Positions 7,006-13,699 of a stretch of DNA of 33,354 nucleotides are shown piece by piece. The first letter of the stretch is position 1. Each line of letters opens with the position of its first letter. Origin of the DNA: Clostridiales bacterium (GTDB lineage Bacteria > Bacillota > Clostridia > Saccharofermentanales > Saccharofermentanaceae); the NCBI GenBank assembly GCA_017649645.1, contig JAGCGK010000200.1, positions 1 to 33,354 on the forward strand, written 5' to 3'. The notes beneath the pieces are model-generated. The model was not told the origin of the DNA. It did not search any database and saw nothing but the letters and a program-made list of their open reading frames with translations. The position numbers and the translations under genes are program-made.

Positions 7006-7674
7006 TTACTTACAAGCGATATATACATCCATGCTCTCACCATCCGTTTCAAAACAGGGGATCACTCCATTATCAACACGTTCCAAACCGTTCGTCCTCA
7101 TAAAATCAAACAGGGTGTGATATGCTCCCGGTATTGTAACGAATGGATTATCAAACGGTCTGTCTATATGAATCGCAACATATTTATGAGCAGACTGTTC
7201 TTTGACATTCATCCCTTCCAGCTTCAACCCTTTAGGCAGTATCAGCGCAGCTGTATATCCATGCATATTAAAGACATTCACCTGCTCCTGGGAAAGATTC
7301 GGAAAGTCCCATCCGATTACCCTCGGGTTTTCAATGCCGTTTTCTTTTGCGATCTTATACATCCGGCTGATCGCATCACTCTCAGGATCCGTGCTGATCA
7401 CCGTATGCTCTATGTAGCAAAAACCGGCGACTTCCTCTACCCGCAGGTTTGAATATGCATCACTGCGCTCGTCCATCTCCTCCCTGAAAAGATTATCCAG
7501 AGAGCAGTTAAATATCCTGCATATTTCCAGTGCCTTGTCCATTTCCGGATTTGCTGCATCCATTTCCCATTTTGAGATTGTCTGGCGGCTTACGTTTAAC
7601 TTTTCCGCAAGAGCTTCCTGTGTCATGTTCTTACTAAGCTGGCGTAAATATTGAAGGTTCTTTCCAAAACTCAT
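7006..7674 (-). CDS. XRE-family regulator with a GyrI-like effector-binding domain
   Basis: The 222-residue protein has an N-terminal XRE helix-turn-helix (residues 5-60, with MTQEALAEKLNVSRQTISKW as recognition region) and a C-terminal domain from about residue 75 that looks like the GyrI/SOUL-type small-molecule binding fold found in AraC- and MerR-type regulators (segments YVAIHIDRPF and IPGAYHTLFDFM). It probably senses a small ligand. The start ATG has AAAGGAG eight bases upstream. A perfect dyad, 7718-7737, lies about 45 bases upstream of the start and could be its own operator. The targets are unknown. Confidence 0.82.
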   Translation of the reverse strand: MSFGKNLQYLRQLSKNMTQEALAEKLNVSRQTISKWEMDAANPEMDKALEICRIFNCSLDNLFREEMDERSDAYSNLRVEEVAGFCYIEHTVISTDPESDAISRMYKIAKENGIENPRVIGWDFPNLSQEQVNVFNMHGYTAALILPKGLKLEGMNVKEQSAHKYVAIHIDRPFDNPFVTIPGAYHTLFDFMRTNGLERVDNGVIPCFETDGESMDVYIACK

Positions 7675-7717
7675 AAAAGTTTCTCCTTTAGGTAGATATT
7701 TGCTCCGCGTTGCATCA

Positions 7718-7737
7718 TAAGATTAACAGGAATCTTA
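7718..7737. promoter_or_regulatory. Perfect dyad upstream of the XRE-GyrI gene
   Basis: TAAGATT (7718-7724) and AATCTTA (7731-7737) are exact complements around a 6-base centre. There is no T run, so it is not a terminator. Its position 44-63 bases upstream of the start of a regulator gene makes an autoregulatory operator plausible. Confidence 0.4.
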
Positions 7738-7799
7738 AAGCACCTCCACCAACTGACACGTGCGTTTTAATATGGCTTCGCAACTTTAAGTAGCGATCA

Positions 7800-8858
7800 T
7801 CAGTCCCTGTTTTTCTCAAGGATCTTCAGACCTTCTTCTATATCATTTCCAAGAACTTCAGGGGTCCATTCGAAATCGAATCTTTTACGCAGATTATCCA
7901 TTACCGACAGTAATTCTTTCTTGCCATATCTGTTTATGAAAATAGCCGTAGCCTTAACCGCATTTGCAGAATCATCCATTGAATAGAAACCCTTCTTACA
8001 ATTTCTGATATCAGCACATTCATAACATCCGTCAAATCCCTTTTCTTCACAACATACGACGTTCGGGCAAAGACCGTCCGGACTGTATTTTGCGAAGGAA
8101 CATGTATTATAGTCAGTCCTGCATGAACCGCACCATTCCGAGTATGCACAATGGGTACATGACAATCCGCAGAAAGCGATCGGATCCACACCTTTTCTGG
8201 CCTTAAGACACAACTTATCCTTGATCCTGCACATAGCTTCAATATGCATGATCCAGTGTCTCGAAAACGGCATCCTGATAAGTCCGCCCAGATCCTTATC
8301 ACACCAGTAATCAATAAGCCATACAGCCTCCTCATCAGTACTTACGGATTTGCTGTCGATCACACGCTTTTTATCTTCATCAGAAAATCTTCGTTTAAGA
8401 TCTTTATACTCAAGTTTTTTCAGTATCTCATTAGAAGAATCTTTTACAGCCTTGCAGTATTCATATACGGCTTTAAAATCCAGTTGCTTGGAAAAATCCT
8501 TGATCTTCTCACCTTTAAGTTCATTACCTGTGGTTATGATCGGACTTCCTGTTTTCTTAAGATGATCGCCTGTAAAAAGAACCTGTCTGTCATTTCTTAT
8601 GATCGTATGAGCAACGATATCTTCAATACGGAAAATGTGCCATATGGAATAGACCAAAGTCTTACTGTGGTAGCCTTCAGCATTAGCAAACGGCATCTCA
8701 TAGAATGCTTCCTTGGGAAAGGTATTAACTATTGCTGTTATCTGAGAAAAAAGATCTTCTCTAAGTTCAATAAGGACATCTATTCCTTCCTTGAAACTTG
8801 CCTCTTTTACAATAAGAGACTGCATCTTTTTATTCTTTTCTGACCATTCCTTATTCAT
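7800..8858 (-). CDS. DinB-like domain fused to a Cys-rich DUF3795 domain
   Basis: The 352-residue protein has two parts. Residues 1-215 form a DinB/YfiT-type four-helix bundle with the usual metal His triad candidates His74 (SIWH), His201 and His205 (HWIMH). Residues 225-290 are a DUF3795-type cysteine-rich module with at least twelve Cys in CxxxCxxC-like groups (Cys230, 234, 237, 243, 246, 253, 264, 269, 270, 278, 281, 287), followed by a helical tail. The Cys cluster suggests zinc or iron-sulfur binding. DinB-fold proteins include thiol-dependent transferases, but no reaction can be assigned here. A consensus-like promoter lies at 8891-8919, so it has its own transcript start. A stand-alone DUF3795 gene lies 2 kb upstream. 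Confidence 0.8.
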   Translation of the reverse strand: MNKEWSEKNKKMQSLIVKEASFKEGIDVLIELREDLFSQITAIVNTFPKEAFYEMPFANAEGYHSKTLVYSIWHIFRIEDIVAHTIIRNDRQVLFTGDHLKKTGSPIITTGNELKGEKIKDFSKQLDFKAVYEYCKAVKDSSNEILKKLEYKDLKRRFSDEDKKRVIDSKSVSTDEEAVWLIDYWCDKDLGGLIRMPFSRHWIMHIEAMCRIKDKLCLKARKGVDPIAFCGLSCTHCAYSEWCGSCRTDYNTCSFAKYSPDGLCPNVVCCEEKGFDGCYECADIRNCKKGFYSMDDSANAVKATAIFINRYGKKELLSVMDNLRKRFDFEWTPEVLGNDIEEGLKILEKNRD

Positions 8859-8890
8859 ATGCTTTCTCCCATATATCTGATATCTACTAT

Positions 8891-8919
8891 ATTATCCCAA
8901 CAGATACAAAGGATATCAA
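8891..8919 (-). promoter_or_regulatory. Promoter of the DinB-DUF3795 gene
   Basis: On the minus strand the -35 is TTGATA (complement of 8914-8919), the spacer is 17 bases, and the -10 is GATAAT (complement of 8891-8896). The ATG at 8858 is about 25 bases past the expected start, with GGGAG upstream. Confidence 0.7.
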
Positions 8920-8928
8920 GACTACTAT

Positions 8929-9537
8929 TTATAATTGCCTGACTTTAATAAGCAGGAAAACTTTTATGATCAAAAATGCAAAACAGAAGATACCTGCATA
9001 AGGTTGTCTGGTTACAATGAAAACAGTAACTGAAAGTATCGACAGAATGATCCCTGTAATAAGCCTATGATTATTCCATTTGGGTTTATTGAAATTTGCG
9101 ATTATAACTCCACTGATACCGTTTAAGATCATAGCGCCTATGGCTACTACAAACACGATCTTAACCCACGGATTAATCCCATTAAGAGCAAAAAGAGACA
9201 CCGTATCAGAAGAAGTCGTTCCGTTTCCAAATGCCGGTATAAATATCAATATCGCAGTCAGGATATCCAGGGCATTACATATGAGAGAGATATATTTGCT
9301 GATAAGTTCCTTCTTCTCATTTTCTGCCACCGCGATCATCTCGTCGGAACAGATCAGTTCATCGATCGTTATGGAAAAATAACGGGAAATCTCTTTTAAA
9401 GAATCAATGCTAGGATAACCTCTGCCTGATTCCCATTTTGAGATGGCCGTTCTTGAGACATACAATGCCTCAGCCAGTTCTTCCTGTGTCATTTCCTTGC
9501 TTTTACGTAGTTCCTGTAACTTCTCATTGAACTCCAT
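8929..9537 (-). CDS. XRE-family regulator with four C-terminal membrane helices
   Basis: The 202-residue protein has an N-terminal XRE helix-turn-helix (MTQEELAEALYVSRTAISKWESGRG spans residues 16-40) and, after residue 80, a membrane part with about four hydrophobic segments. I chose ATG 9537 because GGAGG lies seven bases upstream. The longer frame starting at 9591 has none. The first 14 bases overlap the end of the PAP2 gene, so the two are translationally coupled and probably work together. Membrane-bound XRE regulators usually respond to a membrane or envelope signal; the signal is not known here. Confidence 0.83.
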   Translation of the reverse strand: MEFNEKLQELRKSKEMTQEELAEALYVSRTAISKWESGRGYPSIDSLKEISRYFSITIDELICSDEMIAVAENEKKELISKYISLICNALDILTAILIFIPAFGNGTTSSDTVSLFALNGINPWVKIVFVVAIGAMILNGISGVIIANFNKPKWNNHRLITGIILSILSVTVFIVTRQPYAGIFCFAFLIIKVFLLIKVRQL

Positions 9538-10219
9538 CAGATGCCTCCACTTTATGGTTCGGTTTCTTAGAACTATTGTATTCCGCAGCAAACTTATAGA
9601 TCATAAAAAGACCCGAACTTAAGAAAACAGAACCCATAATATCCGTTGCCCAATGCACGCCTGAGATCAATCTTCCGATAACCATAAATGCTGAAAATCC
9701 AACAACAAAAGCGGTTATCACATTTTTGAAAATCGGGCTTGCACTTCTTCTATCGATCTGAAATTTCAATGTCGGCATCACGCTTAAGACCAAAAGTGTA
9801 GTTGAGGATGGATAAGATGCTTCCAGGTATCCTTCTATCAGAACCGGCCTGTAATTAATCGGTACCATCTCGAACAACAGATAGCCTATAATGACCAACA
9901 CATAGTAGACTCCTAAAAGGATAATATCCGCATCTACCTTCAGCAGACTTCTGCGTTTAATAAGTTGGACTATACCCAATACTCCAAAGCACATACATAT
10001 GACGATCGGAACAAGACCCAGCCAATCGGTGATGGTATAGATCGACATGTGTTCACCGGTCACTTTGTGGAACCATACATTGAACGTTGCAAAACCTATC
10101 TCCGTTTCGTTCGGACCGGCTTTCTGTACATCAATATACTGAATCAGTATAGTCCAAACAACGAAGGTTGTCAGCAGAATGAAACCGGATAGTAAATCCC
10201 TCTTTTTATGATCTTTCAT
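9524..10219 (-). CDS. PAP2-family membrane phosphatase-like protein
   Basis: The 231-residue integral membrane protein has about five to six hydrophobic segments and the PAP2 motif order. Motif 3 is intact (Arg183-x5-His189-x3-Asp193). Motif 1 keeps Arg124-Pro125 but has Glu where the usual Lys stands, and motif 2 reads PSST (137-140) instead of PSGH, so the usual acid His is Thr. Members dephosphorylate lipid phosphates or undecaprenyl pyrophosphate. The changes leave activity in doubt. I chose ATG 10219 (GGA spaced six bases) over 10246, which has no ribosome binding site. The gene follows a promoter with an abutting dyad and overlaps the XRE-membrane gene. Confidence 0.8.
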   Translation of the reverse strand: MKDHKKRDLLSGFILLTTFVVWTILIQYIDVQKAGPNETEIGFATFNVWFHKVTGEHMSIYTITDWLGLVPIVICMCFGVLGIVQLIKRRSLLKVDADIILLGVYYVLVIIGYLLFEMVPINYRPVLIEGYLEASYPSSTTLLVLSVMPTLKFQIDRRSASPIFKNVITAFVVGFSAFMVIGRLISGVHWATDIMGSVFLSSGLFMIYKFAAEYNSSKKPNHKVEASDGVQ

Positions 10220-10238
10220 CTTTGATCCATCCTTTCTT

Positions 10239-10252
10239 TGACTCATTAGTCA
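10239..10252. promoter_or_regulatory. Short dyad in the PAP2 leader
   Basis: TGACT and AGTCA flank a 4-base centre (10239-10252). It lies between the predicted transcription start near 10271 and the PAP2 start codon, a position where a repressor could act. Five-base arms can arise by chance. Confidence 0.3.
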
Positions 10253-10277
10253 CAAAAACCTTATTGGATGGTGATAA

Positions 10278-10306
10278 AGTATGAAAGAAGCGCTCCGTCA
10301 CATCAA
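10278..10306 (-). promoter_or_regulatory. Promoter of the PAP2-XRE operon
   Basis: On the minus strand TTGATG (complement of 10301-10306), 17 bases, CATACT (complement of 10278-10283). The same CATACT box with a 17-base spacer occurs before the other XRE-membrane gene (33041-33069). Confidence 0.5.
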
Positions 10307-10324
10307 TGATACGAATCGTATCAT
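10306..10324. promoter_or_regulatory. Perfect 9-bp-arm dyad abutting the PAP2 promoter (operator candidate)
   Basis: ATGATACGA (10306-10314) and TCGTATCAT (10316-10324) are exact complements around one central base. The element shares its first base with the -35 box of the PAP2-XRE promoter and has no T run, so it is unlikely to be a terminator for the GNAT gene that ends at 10332. It suits a dimeric regulator, possibly the XRE protein of the same operon. Confidence 0.55.
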
Positions 10325-10331
10325 AGCAGGA

Positions 10332-10724
10332 TTATCTGTTTGCGTATGTTTCCAGCTGTCCACTCAGCATAGTGTAAAATCCAAATCTTTCATAAAAGGA
10401 TTTCAAATTCTCTTCAAATAAAACAGACACCATGTAGATATTCTTTTCTTTCATATAGGAGATCATCCGATTCATTAATTCCGTTCCGATACCTTTTCTC
10501 TGATAATCCGGATGAACTATCAGATCCTGAATATACGCATCTGTAACCCCATTGGATACACTGTCTACAAAGCCAATCATTTCAGTTCCTTCGTATACGG
10601 CAATATGGTAATAGGAAGTCATTGATGGATTACGAAGTTCCTGATCCATCCCATTCCAGCCTACAGCTTTACGAAGAGCAGATATATCCTCAGGTATGAG
10701 TGGCCCATTTATCTTATATATCAC
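10332..10724 (-). CDS. Small GNAT acetyltransferase
   Basis: The 130-residue protein is a minimal GNAT. It has IQDLIVHPDYQRKGIGTELM near residues 66-85, with the RKGIGT acetyl-CoA loop, and the closing SFYERFGF near residue 110. The start is GTG at 10724, with AGGAGG six bases upstream. That ribosome binding site is formed by the last two Arg codons (AGG AGG) of the DUF3795 gene, whose stop is three bases before the GTG, so translation of the two is coupled. The acceptor substrate is unknown. Confidence 0.83.
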   Translation of the reverse strand: MIYKINGPLIPEDISALRKAVGWNGMDQELRNPSMTSYYHIAVYEGTEMIGFVDSVSNGVTDAYIQDLIVHPDYQRKGIGTELMNRMISYMKEKNIYMVSVLFEENLKSFYERFGFYTMLSGQLETYANR

Positions 10725-10727
10725 GTG

Positions 10728-11012
10728 TTACCTCCTGCTTTCAAATTCGTCTCTTAATGCTGTCATGTGCTCGATAATGTTAGTTTTCCACGGCATCATT
10801 TCAGATAATTTTTTGCAAGGAAATTCCCTACATAATCCGCAAAACAGAACGCCATGTTCCCTTGTGCATGCATGCACTTTGCATCTGCCTGATTCCGCCC
10901 ATTCAGGAACATATCCGTCCGCTTCGATACATCCCGGACAAGAACCCGCTATTTTCTTAGAACAACCTACACAACACTCTCCGCAAGCTGTAATCTTTGT
11001 AAAATCAGTCAT
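10728..11012 (-). CDS. DUF3795 cysteine-rich protein
   Basis: The 94-residue protein is a stand-alone DUF3795 domain. It has CGECCVGC near the start, CPGC, then CKVHAC and CGLCREFPC, eleven Cys in all, ending in a helix. The pattern suggests metal or iron-sulfur binding. I chose ATG 11012 because GGAG lies nine bases upstream; ATG 11027 has no ribosome binding site. It is coupled to the GNAT gene downstream. The same domain is fused to a DinB fold at 7800-8858. The function is not established. Confidence 0.8.
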   Translation of the reverse strand: MTDFTKITACGECCVGCSKKIAGSCPGCIEADGYVPEWAESGRCKVHACTREHGVLFCGLCREFPCKKLSEMMPWKTNIIEHMTALRDEFESRR

Positions 11013-11041
11013 ATATTCTTCTCCCATTCATATACTACGTT

Positions 11042-11077
11042 AAGGAACTGTTCTTTCGCCTAAATTAATTGTTCCTT
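11042..11077. promoter_or_regulatory. Inverted repeat in the leader of the DUF3795-GNAT unit
   Basis: AAGGAAC (11042-11048) and GTTCCTT (11071-11077) are exact complements with a 22-base loop. It lies between a candidate -10 (TATAAT, complement of 11115-11120) and the DUF3795 start, so it would be in the transcript leader. The minus strand lacks a T run. The rest of 11013-11170 shows no gene. Confidence 0.35.
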
Positions 11078-11114
11078 GTTTTCAAAAATATCGATCATCT
11101 TCGTCAGATACAGG

Positions 11115-11120
11115 ATTATA
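11115..11120 (-). promoter_or_regulatory. Candidate -10 box of the DUF3795-GNAT unit
   Basis: A perfect TATAAT on the minus strand about 100 bases upstream of the DUF3795 start. The -35 at 17 bases (TTAAAA) is poor, so this is tentative. Confidence 0.35.
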
Positions 11121-11170
11121 CCGTACCACCGAATTCTTTTTAATTCAAACTCATTGAAATCCTGTTTATA

Positions 11171-11719
11171 TCATTGCAGCAGATCATTATATAGATCCTC
11201 TGTTTGTGCAGCTCTTTTTATATATGCTCGAAATTCTTTTCCATAAACAATTACAACTTCTGTGCCTTTAACAAGATCAAAGCTATTTACATAGGGAAGA
11301 TAAGAATCTATTTCTTCTTTGCCTTCCACCGTCAGGTAGATCTCAGCTTGCTGAGGAACTATTCCTCTGACATTTACTGTGCTGCACATAAGTTCCTTCG
11401 GGAGCGCCTTTTTTAATTCTCTCAAATAATGTGTCCTTTGCTGTCTCCTACCTGGTTTTCCAGTAGCCATGGAGATTGGAATAATAACACATGGGGCAAA
11501 CGTAGCCGTTATCCAAATACCCACATATAAATTCGTTTGAAAAAAAGGAACATCAGGAAATAGAAATAATAGTAAGACACCTAGAATAAAAATGATAAAC
11601 GAAGGTGCAAGTAACCTAACCCACACTAACCAGTAGCTTTTCTCCTTCGGACGGAACATGACAAGTTCAGGATTATCGAGCAATATCTGTCTTTCTTCAG
11701 CTGTTAATATACGTTGCAT
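11171..11719 (-). CDS. Membrane protein of unknown function (two transmembrane helices)
   Basis: The 182-residue protein has an N-terminal cytoplasmic segment of about 30 residues, two hydrophobic helices (about 30-52 and 64-86) and a basic loop KPGRRQQRTH, followed by a soluble C-terminal domain of about 95 residues with alternating strands (AEIYLTVEG, TEVVIVYGKEFRAYIKRA). I do not recognise the family. GGGAG lies eight bases upstream of the ATG. It starts 27 bases after the HEAT-repeat gene, so the two are probably one transcript. Codon use looks more AT-rich than in the housekeeping genes, by eye. Confidence 0.7.
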   Translation of the reverse strand: MQRILTAEERQILLDNPELVMFRPKEKSYWLVWVRLLAPSFIIFILGVLLLFLFPDVPFFQTNLYVGIWITATFAPCVIIPISMATGKPGRRQQRTHYLRELKKALPKELMCSTVNVRGIVPQQAEIYLTVEGKEEIDSYLPYVNSFDLVKGTEVVIVYGKEFRAYIKRAAQTEDLYNDLLQ

Positions 11720-11746
11720 ATTATAATCTCCCTGGCATCTTCTGGC

Positions 11747-12382
11747 TTAAACGCGCTTACCCGAACCGGTTGCTCTTATCGCGCCCAAACTATGGATACG
11801 GACAACACGGTTCTCATCAGTTTCTGATATCTTCCTGAGAAGTTCCACATACGGAAGGACGAACTCAGGTCTGCGCTTGCCGAGAACACGGAAGATCTCA
11901 GGGGATTCCATACGAACCTTGTCGTCCGGATCGTGCAGGAGCTTTTCAAATACAGCCATGTGATCTGCGTATATGTCAGGAGTGTTGGTAGCAATGTTTT
12001 CTGAAGCCCATATAAAACTGAGCCTGACCTTAGATTCTTCGTCATCAGCAAAGCGAAAAAGATCTGCCCAATAAGGTTCGATCAGAGTGTATTTACCTCT
12101 GCCGATTCTTCCTATGGCGTTAATGGCACGCTCACGCAAAAGAGGATATTCACTGTCACAGAAGGAAACAATAGCCGGAACCACGTCTTTCACGGCTGAT
12201 CGATACTCCAATCCCATCTCTGCAAGTAGCCATAATGCCTTAGCCTGTATTTTTACAGATTCGTTATTGAGAAGAGACGATACATACCCGATGTTTTCTT
12301 CCCATCTTTCCTTATTCTTTGTTAATTCTCCAAGTTCTTTATAAAGATCTTCCTCATTCATTCCCTTATTCCCGTTATCCAT
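11747..12382 (-). CDS. HEAT-repeat protein
   Basis: The 211-residue protein consists of repeated helix pairs of about 30-38 residues. Examples are VKIQAKALWLLAEMG, PLLRERAINAIGRIG, KVRLSFIWASENIA, KVRMESPEIFRVLG and RVVRIHSLGAIRATG, each with the Arg/Asp pattern typical of HEAT or PBS-lyase-like repeats. It should be an all-helical binding scaffold in the cytoplasm. The partner is unknown. It precedes the two-helix membrane protein in the same transcript, so that protein is a natural candidate. The start ATG has GGGGAA about seven bases upstream; an internal ATG at residue 8 is possible but lies too close to its ribosome binding site. Confidence 0.82.
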   Translation of the reverse strand: MDNGNKGMNEEDLYKELGELTKNKERWEENIGYVSSLLNNESVKIQAKALWLLAEMGLEYRSAVKDVVPAIVSFCDSEYPLLRERAINAIGRIGRGKYTLIEPYWADLFRFADDEESKVRLSFIWASENIATNTPDIYADHMAVFEKLLHDPDDKVRMESPEIFRVLGKRRPEFVLPYVELLRKISETDENRVVRIHSLGAIRATGSGKRV

Positions 12383-12423
12383 TAACTTCCCCGACTAAAG
12401 CCCTTCCTCAGCCGTACACCAAT

Positions 12424-12432
12424 ATTATACCA
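12424..12432 (-). promoter_or_regulatory. Extended -10 promoter of the HEAT-repeat gene
   Basis: On the minus strand TGGTATAAT (complement of 12424-12432) is a full -10 with the TGn extension. The -35 is weak, as is usual for extended -10 promoters. It lies about 40 bases before the start codon. The remainder of 12433-12568 shows no gene and no clear terminator. Confidence 0.55.
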
Positions 12433-12568
12433 GTACAGTGCAAGTTTCATTTTCAGAATCAGATATGCAAACACAAAACTATAAGCCACAGGACATCGGA
12501 TTTTTAGACATCCCACAACAGACTTTTTCTCGTTAAATCATATTGAAGCGATTAATTTACGTATATTT

Positions 12569-13699
12569 TTACTTAGAAAGCAACACAACCGTCTCTACAT
12601 GCGAAGTCCACGGAAAAAGATCAACTGGAACGATCTTTTGAGCCATATATCCTTCTTTCTCGAAAAGACTCAGATCTCGTTTAAGCGTCACCGGATTACA
12701 TGACACATAGCAGATCTTTGAAGGCTTTAATGAGCCGCATACCTTGATAAATTCAGGAGTTGTACCGGCTCTGGGCGGGTCTAAAACGATAACATCGAAG
12801 GAAATCTTGCCTTTGTTCCTTTCCATGTACAAAGTGCAGTCAGCCCCTACAAAATCAATGTTTGTAACATTGTTACACTTGGCATTTTCCTTCGCACAGG
12901 CTATAGATTCGCGGTTTAACTCGACTCCGGTAACAGTTTTTACCTTCGAAGCAAGACAAATTCCGATGCTTCCTGTTCCGCAGTATGCATCGAGCACTTT
13001 TTCGGTGCCCTTGAAGTCGCAAAATTCAATTGCTTTTGAGTATAATTTCTCAGTTTGCTCATGATTAATCTGGAAAAATGCAGTCGGAGAGATCTTGAAC
13101 GTATTTCCAAGTAACTTGTCTCTTATAAAACCCTTGCTGAAAACCGTCATGGATTTAGATCCGAGGATCATGGAATCGCGCCGGTTATTTATATTGATAA
13201 TTATCGATGTTATTTCCGGATGGCTCTTCAAAAGCGCCTTCACAAAGTCTTTTTTGCCCGGGAATACAGGATCAGCAACAACCATAACAACCATTACTTC
13301 GCCTGTTTCTTCCGACGAACGTATTAATGTTCGTCTATATAATCCAGTGCCTTTTTTCTCATCATAGATTCGAATCTTAAACGAATAAAGAAGCTTGGAG
13401 ATGGTCTTGAGTATCTCAGAAGCCCTTTTATTTTCGATCAGACAGTCGTCATTAAAAACGATCTTGTGGCTTCCCTCTTCATATGTACCGTATACGATCT
13501 TTCCATTTTGCTTTTCATAGGCTGCATGGACTTTGTTTCTGTAGTAATACGGCTCATCAGCTCCTATGATCTCATCGACCTTGCAAAATCCGCCCAAAAG
13601 AGCAGAGACTTCCTTTTGTTTGCTCGCTAAGGAAGTCTCGTAATCTTTGTTTATATATGCGCATCCGCCGCATTTTTTGGCAAACGCGCAGGTCTTCAT
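12569..13699 (-). CDS. RumA/RlmCD-type rRNA (uracil-5-)-methyltransferase
   Basis: The 376-residue protein adds a methyl group to C5 of uridine in RNA, most likely 23S rRNA. The iron-sulfur site is visible as Cys4, Cys10, Cys13 and Cys86. The SAM motif VLDAYCGTGSIG, the motif IVLDPPRAGT, and the catalytic cysteine motif YVSCNPVTLKRDL follow in order. The usual N-terminal TRAM domain is absent, because the protein begins directly at the Cys cluster, as in some clostridial members. The gene overlaps the end of folD by four bases and so is translated from the folate transcript. Whether it modifies U747, U1939 or both cannot be read from sequence alone. Confidence 0.9.
   Translation of the reverse strand: MKTCAFAKKCGGCAYINKDYETSLASKQKEVSALLGGFCKVDEIIGADEPYYYRNKVHAAYEKQNGKIVYGTYEEGSHKIVFNDDCLIENKRASEILKTISKLLYSFKIRIYDEKKGTGLYRRTLIRSSEETGEVMVVMVVADPVFPGKKDFVKALLKSHPEITSIIININNRRDSMILGSKSMTVFSKGFIRDKLLGNTFKISPTAFFQINHEQTEKLYSKAIEFCDFKGTEKVLDAYCGTGSIGICLASKVKTVTGVELNRESIACAKENAKCNNVTNIDFVGADCTLYMERNKGKISFDVIVLDPPRAGTTPEFIKVCGSLKPSKICYVSCNPVTLKRDLSLFEKEGYMAQKIVPVDLFPWTSHVETVVLLSK

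Noticed and set aside
12383-12568. Terminator after the rRNA methyltransferase gene around GGACATCGG...GACATCCC
   Set aside because: The similar segments are direct repeats, not inverted, and do not form a stem.
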